Source: Bacteroidota bacterium (lineage in GTDB: Bacteria; Bacteroidota; Bacteroidia; Chitinophagales; Saprospiraceae). From it: DNA of 64,000 nucleotides. Below, one piece after another: positions 58,520 through 64,000 of this stretch. How positions within the stretch are numbered: the stretch's first letter is position 1; each line of letters begins with the position of its first letter. The notes beneath the pieces were generated by a model. It saw only the letters and a program-made list of their open reading frames with translations, searched no databases and was not told the DNA's origin. The translations under genes and the position numbers were made by a program. The stretch lies in the NCBI GenBank assembly GCA_020160935.1, contig JAIUPL010000019.1, forward strand, positions 62,001 through 126,000, given 5' to 3'.

Positions 58520-61399
58520 TCAATTAACTAAAATATCAGAAGGTGATTTCCCGAATTGCTGCCGGAAAATCCGCGAGAAATACCTCGGATCATCGTACCC
58601 GGTTTTTAAAGCCACCTGGGCGATGGAATTGTAGGTCCCGTTTTCGAGCAAGGTACGCGCTTCGTGGAGCCGCACCTCCTGTATGTATTGCAAGGGAGAG
58701 AGACCTGTCAGGCGTTTCAACTGACGCAGCAGGGTGGATTCGCTCATGGTAAACTGGCGGGCCAACTCGGAAACCGTGAGCAGATCGCTGGCAAGGTGCC
58801 GGCGAATGTAGGCTTCAAATGTTTCCAGCCAGGTACGATCGGCGGCAGACAAAAGGGGCGTTTTTTCAGCGGGCTCGGCCTCCATGGCGCGATAAGCCAG
58901 TCGCATCGACTGGTTTTTCAGCAAATTTTCCATGCGCACCATTAACTCTTCCTCGTCGAAAGGTTTGAGCAGGTAGTCGTCTACGCCGATGCGCAGGGCC
59001 TTCAGTTTGTCCTGCACATCCACCCGGGCCGTGAGCATAATAACGGGTATGTGGCGGGTAGCGTCGTCGGATTTCAGTTTTTCGAGCAATTGGTAGCCAT
59101 CCATCACCGGCATCATCAGGTCGGAAAGAATGATGGCCGGCAAAGGAAGGCCGTTCGTTCGCTGCTGCAACAACCATTCACTCGCCACCTGGCCGTTTTC
59201 TGCGGTCACTACCTGGTATTTTTCAGCCAAAATCATCCGTAGATACTCTTGCAGTTCGGCTTTATCTTCCACAACCAGCACGGTGGGTTTGGATGCCTCG
59301 GATACATGGGCGACAGCCGCTCCGGCATCATTTGCGCCGACTATCCCAATGTCTTGTACTGGCGTAACATCCACATCTGCCATATGCTGCACAGACGCCG
59401 GGAGGCCATCGGCTACCGCAACCGGAAACTGCACCTGAAAAACCGACCCATTCCCTTCTGTGCTGTGCACTTCGATGGTTCCTCCGAAAAGATGCGCGTA
59501 TTCCTGGCAAAGATGCAGGCCTATGCCCGTGCCGCCTTCCACGGGTTTGTCGGGCCGGGTGGTCTGGAAAAATCGGTCGAATACATGCGGCAGGTCATCT
59601 GCATGAATGCCGGTTCCGGAATCCGCCACTGTGAGCAAAAGCCGGTCATTCTGTATCTGCACTTTTACCGAGATGTTTCCTTGTGGCGGGGTAAATTTGA
59701 AAGCGTTGGAGAGAAGGTTGTAGAGAATTTGTCGGCATTTGGTCTGGTCGATCCTGACGATCAGTCCATTTGCGGCATCGATGGTATAGGAGAAATCGAT
59801 TTGTTTGTGCTCGGCCAGCGACTCGAACTGTGCCAGGTAGGTCTGGAAAAAAGGCTGAATTTCGGTCGGTGTTTCATACAGTTTCATATTACCGGACTCC
59901 AGTTTTCGCAGGTCCAGTATTTCACCGATCAGTTGTTCCAGTTGTTGGCCGCTCTGGCTGGCGATGCGCAGTAAACGCTGCTGTTTTTCCGTCCAGTTTT
60001 TTTCTTTTAGCAGGGTGTGTACGGGGCTGAGCATCAAGGTGAGCGGCGTACGGAGTTCGTGGCTTACGTTGGCAAAAAAACGAGATTTGGCTACATCGAG
60101 CGATTTTAACTGCTCGGTCTGCTGCTGAATCAGGCTGTTTTGGGCAGCCAGGTGTTGCTTTTGTTTCCGCTGCCGGCGTAGGCCGACAAACAGAAAAGCA
60201 GCCAGCAAAAGAACCAGCAGCGTGCCGGCCAGCGCGCTCAGAAGTTGAATATTTTTGATCTGCAATTGCAGGTTCTTGTTTTTACTTTCCGTAGCCAGTT
60301 GGTCTTTTTCCAACTGGAGGTTGTAATTTCTCAGGTCGAAGCCGGTATTTTTGCCTTTCAGCCGCGCTTCATAGAAATACATTTTTTTTAGGTACAGGAG
60401 CGCATGCTCGAAGTCGCCATCCGCCTCGGCCATTTCCGCCTTCAATTTGAATATTGGCGCCAGCAAATCATCTAGTTTCAGGTTTTCAGCCTTCTGCTGC
60501 GCATTGGCGAGATAAGAGGTAGCCAGGTCGGTATTTTTGCGCCTCCATTCCAGCCTGGCCAGCAATCGCAACAGATCAACTTCCTGCCAGATGTCTGGCG
60601 CCGCTTCACAAAAGCGCAAGGTTTTTTGGTAGTAATATTCCGCTTCCACCAGATTATTTTGTGCTTCGGCCAACTGCCCACGTCCTCTGTTGAGCAGGAT
60701 CATTATTCCATAATCTGTGGGTAGCAGCGGCGTGGAGACCGGAACCTTTTCAAGATAAGCAATATGCGTGGCGGCTTCGTCATAATGCCCGGCTTCAATC
60801 GCTATATCAAGAAGGACTGTATACATATAATCTATACTCCGTCTATCGCCTGTCGCTACTATCTCTGTCAGTAAGGCATTCATTTCAGGGAGTATATCCT
60901 TGGCGCCACGTTCCTTGAGAGAAAGATTTAACCTGTTTATTTTCAGGAGGTTAACCTCAAATATTTTTCCGGTTTTATCGTAAAGTTCAAGCGCCTTATC
61001 AATCGCGGTGATGGCTTTCTGCGAGGCTCCCAACGCGTCGTAATAACGGCCAACATGTTTATATGCACGGGCTTCCAACTCCGTCGCATGGTGTTCATGT
61101 GCTGCTTTCCCCATTTCTTCTCCTACTATAATAGCAGCAGGCAAATCGAAACGTTGGCGTTCCAGTTTGTACATGATGCCCTCATAATTCCTTAGCATAC
61201 AGTCGGAATTCTGGCCACAATGCGTACGCACCAACGACACAATAAACTGGAAAGAGGTATCGGAAGGCTGCTGATCCAGGTGCTGCTCCACGAGTGGCCA
61301 GAGCGTGGTGTCAGGCCCCCCGGCTTGCTGGGCATTCAGGCCCGCGCAAAACAACAACAGAATAAAATGGAGACATTTTTTCAGCATAGATTGCAGCAA
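58520..61399 (-). CDS. Hybrid two-component sensor kinase/response regulator with AraC output
   Basis: A 959-residue single-polypeptide system. A signal peptide (FILLLFCAGLNAQ) and TPR-like helical repeats (about 80-350) form the periplasmic sensor, and a membrane helix lies at about 386-407. The kinase has H447 in NVSHELRTPLTL, NLLSNAFKFTPP and GGTGIGLHL. The receiver has D760 in LSDLMMPVMDG. An AraC-type helix-turn-helix domain (about 860-959) ends the protein. The TPR sensor differs from the propeller sensors of polysaccharide-utilisation hybrids. It starts 5 nt after the acetyltransferase stop. The second Met at 61387 is an alternative start. Confidence 0.94.
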   Translation of the reverse strand: MLQSMLKKCLHFILLLFCAGLNAQQAGGPDTTLWPLVEQHLDQQPSDTSFQFIVSLVRTHCGQNSDCMLRNYEGIMYKLERQRFDLPAAIIVGEEMGKAAHEHHATELEARAYKHVGRYYDALGASQKAITAIDKALELYDKTGKIFEVNLLKINRLNLSLKERGAKDILPEMNALLTEIVATGDRRSIDYMYTVLLDIAIEAGHYDEAATHIAYLEKVPVSTPLLPTDYGIMILLNRGRGQLAEAQNNLVEAEYYYQKTLRFCEAAPDIWQEVDLLRLLARLEWRRKNTDLATSYLANAQQKAENLKLDDLLAPIFKLKAEMAEADGDFEHALLYLKKMYFYEARLKGKNTGFDLRNYNLQLEKDQLATESKNKNLQLQIKNIQLLSALAGTLLVLLLAAFLFVGLRRQRKQKQHLAAQNSLIQQQTEQLKSLDVAKSRFFANVSHELRTPLTLMLSPVHTLLKEKNWTEKQQRLLRIASQSGQQLEQLIGEILDLRKLESGNMKLYETPTEIQPFFQTYLAQFESLAEHKQIDFSYTIDAANGLIVRIDQTKCRQILYNLLSNAFKFTPPQGNISVKVQIQNDRLLLTVADSGTGIHADDLPHVFDRFFQTTRPDKPVEGGTGIGLHLCQEYAHLFGGTIEVHSTEGNGSVFQVQFPVAVADGLPASVQHMADVDVTPVQDIGIVGANDAGAAVAHVSEASKPTVLVVEDKAELQEYLRMILAEKYQVVTAENGQVASEWLLQQRTNGLPLPAIILSDLMMPVMDGYQLLEKLKSDDATRHIPVIMLTARVDVQDKLKALRIGVDDYLLKPFDEEELMVRMENLLKNQSMRLAYRAMEAEPAEKTPLLSAADRTWLETFEAYIRRHLASDLLTVSELARQFTMSESTLLRQLKRLTGLSPLQYIQEVRLHEARTLLENGTYNSIAQVALKTGYDDPRYFSRIFRQQFGKSPSDILVN

Positions 61400-61404
61400 T
61401 CCGT

Positions 61405-62073
61405 TTAAGAAACCTCCCGAATCACCTTTGCAGGGCTTCCAAATGCGATAACGCCCGCCGGGATATCCTTTGTTACCACCGAGCCGGCGCCGATGACAGA
61501 ACCCGCGCCAATGGTAATTTGATCGATCACAGTAGCGCCCGCTCCTATAGTGACGCCTTCGCCAATACGGCAGGCGCCGGCTACATTGGCGCCGGGGTTG
61601 ACGGTGGCAAATCGTTCGAGCACTGTATGATGGCCCACGCTGGCATTTCTATTGATGACTACAAAATCGTCGAGCCGCGCATACGGCGCTACGACCGATA
61701 GCGGGCTGATGTGATTGCCTCTACCCATTTCGACACTTTTTGAAACGACTGCCGAAGGATGTATCGTGGTGTAGTACCGTTGTTCGTCGATCTGAAAATG
61801 CGCCTGAAAAAACTCGAAAATCGCTCTTCTGCCTTTGCCAATAGAACCAATCAGGCAAGGAATGGCGGCCTCCGGAGCCCAGTTCTGCCAATGGTGTACG
61901 GTACTCTGCACACCGGGCGCTTCATAGGCATATGCAAGCGAAGTATTCTGTTCAGGCGGCAGGTTGGCGATAATATCTGCCTGGATTCTTTCATCTGGAA
62001 ATAGACAAGAAAGACAATCCACGAGGACGGAGATGCCGAAATTGCTTTGCCCGAGCAGGTAGAAATGAGGCAT
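61405..62073 (-). CDS. NeuD/PglD-like acetyltransferase (left-handed beta-helix)
   Basis: A 222-residue enzyme. The N-terminal Rossmann-like part reads HFYLLGQSNFGISVLVDCL and the C-terminal half is hexapeptide repeats ((V/I)GAGATVIDQITIGAGSVIGAGSVV) that form a left-handed beta-helix trimer. PSAVVSKSVEMGRGNHISP and NASVGHHTVLE hold the family's catalytic His region. Such enzymes O- or N-acetylate nucleotide sugars or sialic acids. No other glycan genes adjoin it. It lies in an apparent operon with the hybrid sensor, with a 5-nt gap, so it may be regulated by or act with that sensor; this is inference. Confidence 0.88.
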   Translation of the reverse strand: MPHFYLLGQSNFGISVLVDCLSCLFPDERIQADIIANLPPEQNTSLAYAYEAPGVQSTVHHWQNWAPEAAIPCLIGSIGKGRRAIFEFFQAHFQIDEQRYYTTIHPSAVVSKSVEMGRGNHISPLSVVAPYARLDDFVVINRNASVGHHTVLERFATVNPGANVAGACRIGEGVTIGAGATVIDQITIGAGSVIGAGSVVTKDIPAGVIAFGSPAKVIREVS

Positions 62074-62103
62074 GGTGTGCTTTTTAGATATGACCTGTGA
62101 TGT

Positions 62104-62290
62104 ATTTCCCGCAGAGTCGTCTTCCGTAGAGTATTTTCCGGAGAGTAATTTCCCGCAGATTTCCGCAGATTTTCCCGCAGACCGTAGAGTACACTTTTTA
62201 CGATAATCATTTAGAGTAAGTGTACTCTACGATCTGCGGAAATCTGCGGGAAAATCTGCGCAATCTGCGGGAAAAATACTCTACGGGAAA
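62104..62290. repeat. Intergenic inverted repeat, family K (TTTCCCGCAGA words)
   Basis: TTTCCCGCAGA/TTTCCGCAGA words face TCTGCGGGAAA words. An inner arm CCGTAGAGTACACT pairs with AGTGTACTCTACG. An outer CCGTAGAGTATTTTCC also pairs with AATACTCTACGG. It lies between the BKACE and acetyltransferase genes on the minus strand. Confidence 0.9.
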
Positions 62291-62309
62291 GAAATCTATG
62301 GAAAATCCT

Positions 62310-63158
62310 CTAGTCCCGTATCCTGTACCGGTTATAAAATCCCAGCGCGCCGAATTCCGCAGGTGTCATGATCGGCCGTTCAAACATATGGGCCAGGTCG
62401 TGAACCTTTTTTATCAATTGAATATTCGTAGCCAGTTGTCGGCGTTCTCTGTCGAGGTAAAGATTATCTTCCAGGCCGATGCGCACCCCGCCCCCACTGG
62501 CCACAGCCATCGCCGCGGCCGTCATCTGGTGGCGCCCGATACCACCGAAGGCCCACCAGGCGCCCTGTGGAACCAGGTGCCGGGCCATGCCCAGTTCGGT
62601 CATATTGGCCTGAATACCGGCGATATTTCCCGCAATAATGTTGACGTAGTAGGGTGCTTGAATCAATCCTTTCTGAATCAGGTAATGCCCGTAGTGCATC
62701 ATACCCAGATCAAACACTTCCATTTCCGGATGTACGCCATTTTGAAGCATGGCTTCGGCCAGTTGGCGAATCATTTCTGGGGAGTTAACGCTGGCCTGTC
62801 CCGGGAAATTGAGCGAACTCAGGGTCAGGCTGCCCATATCCGGGCGCAGCGACAGCACTTCGGAACGTTTTTCAAATTCGTTGAAATTGCGGCCGCTCAG
62901 GCTGGCACACAACACCAGTTCTGGGCAATATTTGCGAATGCCTTCGAAAATACGGGCATAAATGCCGACCTCCCAGGTGGGCTGACCTGTCGTTTCAGAG
63001 CGCGCATGCAAGTGTACCAGTGTGATACCCAGTTCGGTGGCTTCGTGTACCTGCTCTACAATTTCGTGGACGGTAATCGGTACATGCGGCGTCATTTCCC
63101 TGGTAGGAACCATGCCAGTCGGGGTAAAATTGACGATTAAAGGTGAGGGGTGACTCAT
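62310..63158 (-). CDS. BKACE family beta-keto acid cleavage enzyme (DUF849/Kce-like)
   Basis: A 282-residue zinc enzyme of the family whose founder splits 3-keto-5-aminohexanoate with acetyl-CoA. HLHARSETTGQP holds the H49-x-H51 metal pair, and the late Glu is in RIGLEDNLYL. The start reads NFTPTGMVPTREMTPHVPIT, the variant subgroup in which the first-strand Glu of Kce is absent, so the substrate is probably not the lysine-fermentation intermediate. Homologues are widespread but mostly untested. A dicarboxylate symporter follows in the opposite 5' direction of reading, 92 nt upstream on the same strand. Confidence 0.9.
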   Translation of the reverse strand: MSHPSPLIVNFTPTGMVPTREMTPHVPITVHEIVEQVHEATELGITLVHLHARSETTGQPTWEVGIYARIFEGIRKYCPELVLCASLSGRNFNEFEKRSEVLSLRPDMGSLTLSSLNFPGQASVNSPEMIRQLAEAMLQNGVHPEMEVFDLGMMHYGHYLIQKGLIQAPYYVNIIAGNIAGIQANMTELGMARHLVPQGAWWAFGGIGRHQMTAAAMAVASGGGVRIGLEDNLYLDRERRQLATNIQLIKKVHDLAHMFERPIMTPAEFGALGFYNRYRIRD

Positions 63159-63250
63159 ACAGAAAGTTCAGAAGAAGGATAAAATGTAGCGTGTATTTAT
63201 ACCACAAAAGACGTTCCAACGATGCTAATCGATGCCAACAATCTTGCCCA

Positions 63251-64000
63251 TTAGCCCTGGTTCGCCATTTCGTCGTCAAACTCGCCTTCCCAGCGCGCTA
63301 CCACGGCCGAAGCCAGGCAATTGCCCATCAGATTGACACAGGTGCGGCCCATGTCCATCAGCGCATCCACGCCCAGGATGATAGCGATGGGCCATTCCGG
63401 AATGCCGAACTGATTGACGGTAGCCGCCAGGATCACCAGCGACGCGCGTGGTACGCCTGCTACGCCTTTGGAAGTGAGCAGGAGCGTGCCCATCAGTGCC
63501 AGTTGCGTTTCCCAGGAAAGGTGCATGCCTGCCGCCTGCGCGCAAAATACCGAAGCCAGCGAGAGGTACAGGGTAGAGCCATCGAGGTTGAAACTATAGC
63601 CGGTGGGCAAAACGAAGGAGACCACCTTGCGCGGCACTCCAAATTTTTCCATAGCAGACAGCGCCTTGGGCAAGGCCGCTTCAGAACTGGCTGTTGCGAA
63701 CGCCAGAGAAGCAGGCTCGTAGATGGCCGCAAAGAAGCGTCTGATCGGTATCCGGAAAATCAGCAGCACCGGAATAAATACCAGCAGTATAAAAATGAAC
63801 AGGGCAGCATACAGCGTACCCAGTAGTTTTATCAGGTTCCACACCACGTCGAAGCCCATCGTACCAATGGTGTAGGCCATGGCGCCACCCACTGCAATGG
63901 GAGCGAAATACATGATGATGCCCGTAAATTTGAACATCACTTCCGTGAGCGATTCCGCCCAGTCGAGCATGATTTTCCGATGGTGTTCCGACACTTGCCG
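63251..64000 (-). CDS. Dicarboxylate/amino acid:cation symporter (DAACS), N-terminus beyond window edge
   Basis: The visible 249 codons are the C-terminal two-thirds of a DctA/GltP-type symporter. The family signature SSEAALPKALSAMEKFGVP is followed by VLPTGYSFNLDGSTLYLSLA (hairpin and NMDGT-like region) and GVAGVPRASLVIL (HP2). DALMDMGRTCVNLMGN carries the conserved Asp/Arg/Asn substrate site. The frame continues through the window edge, so an internal GTG at 63994 is not the start. It should import dicarboxylates or glutamate/aspartate with protons or sodium. The BKACE-family gene lies 92 nt downstream on the same strand and may be co-transcribed. Confidence 0.93.
   Translation of the reverse strand, partial: RQVSEHHRKIMLDWAESLTEVMFKFTGIIMYFAPIAVGGAMAYTIGTMGFDVVWNLIKLLGTLYAALFIFILLVFIPVLLIFRIPIRRFFAAIYEPASLAFATASSEAALPKALSAMEKFGVPRKVVSFVLPTGYSFNLDGSTLYLSLASVFCAQAAGMHLSWETQLALMGTLLLTSKGVAGVPRASLVILAATVNQFGIPEWPIAIILGVDALMDMGRTCVNLMGNCLASAVVARWEGEFDDEMANQG

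Overview
The window reads as chromosomal DNA of a Bacteroidota bacterium, most likely of the class Saprospiria (Lewinella/Haliscomenobacter-like). The indicators are a fused SecDF, secreted giants with PKD/Ig-like domains and C-terminal type IX secretion (T9SS) sorting tails, FG-GAP/UnbV proteins, a one-polypeptide hybrid two-component regulator, NspC-type polyamine synthesis, lipoproteins, TAnnTTTG-type promoters and no clear Shine-Dalgarno sequences. The phylum call is firm; the class call is inference. No rRNA, tRNA, CRISPR array, prophage or insertion sequence was recognised.

Layout. 1-6 kb: an edge-truncated lipoprotein gene, a di-haem peroxidase lipoprotein, rpsO and pnp. 6-11.5 kb: dacB, a BlaI/BlaR1-type repressor-metallopeptidase pair behind a triple operator, and psd. 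11.5-20.5 kb: asd, a large LEA-like coiled-coil protein, a PolX-family protein with a degenerate polymerase site, a UbiA-family prenyltransferase, a Cys/Met PLP enzyme, a glycosyltransferase and a beta-barrel protein. 20.8-24 kb: an arginine operon (argB-argE-argH). 24-31 kb: a T9SS FG-GAP protein, a LytS/LytTR pair, a Smr protein, an acyltransferase-like membrane protein and an LD-carboxypeptidase. 31.5-38.5 kb: secDF, glpF, a GlcNAc-kinase-like gene with pfkA, and a small membrane protein. 38.5-49.5 kb: prfC, nspC, a 46-residue membrane protein, a POT transporter, an AsmA-like protein and two SAM-dependent Rossmann proteins. 49.7-64 kb: two T9SS-exported proteins (one of 2121 residues), an acetyltransferase plus hybrid sensor-regulator operon, a BKACE-family enzyme and an edge-truncated dicarboxylate/glutamate symporter.

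The most unusual signal is between the genes. About twenty long inverted repeats (roughly 90-250 bp) fill most intergenic gaps. Their arms are mostly tandem runs of degenerate 7- or 8-bp words, such as TTATTAG, GAGTTAT, TAAGTCC, GAGTAGT, AATGATG, GTGAGAGA, GTGTTTTG or GGTTGAGG. Most of these words carry a stop codon, and their length is not a multiple of three, so consecutive copies put stops in successive frames. At least eleven genes end inside or at the edge of an arm, including both members of four convergent pairs, and several start codons lie 1-8 nt from an arm. Several elements with different arm words share an inner CGTAGAGTACAC-like motif. This looks like a genome-wide family of intergenic elements that I cannot match to a named class.

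Ordinary hairpin-plus-T terminators also occur (after rpsO, pnp, the coiled-coil gene, secDF and nspC), so the palindromes are not simply this organism's terminators.
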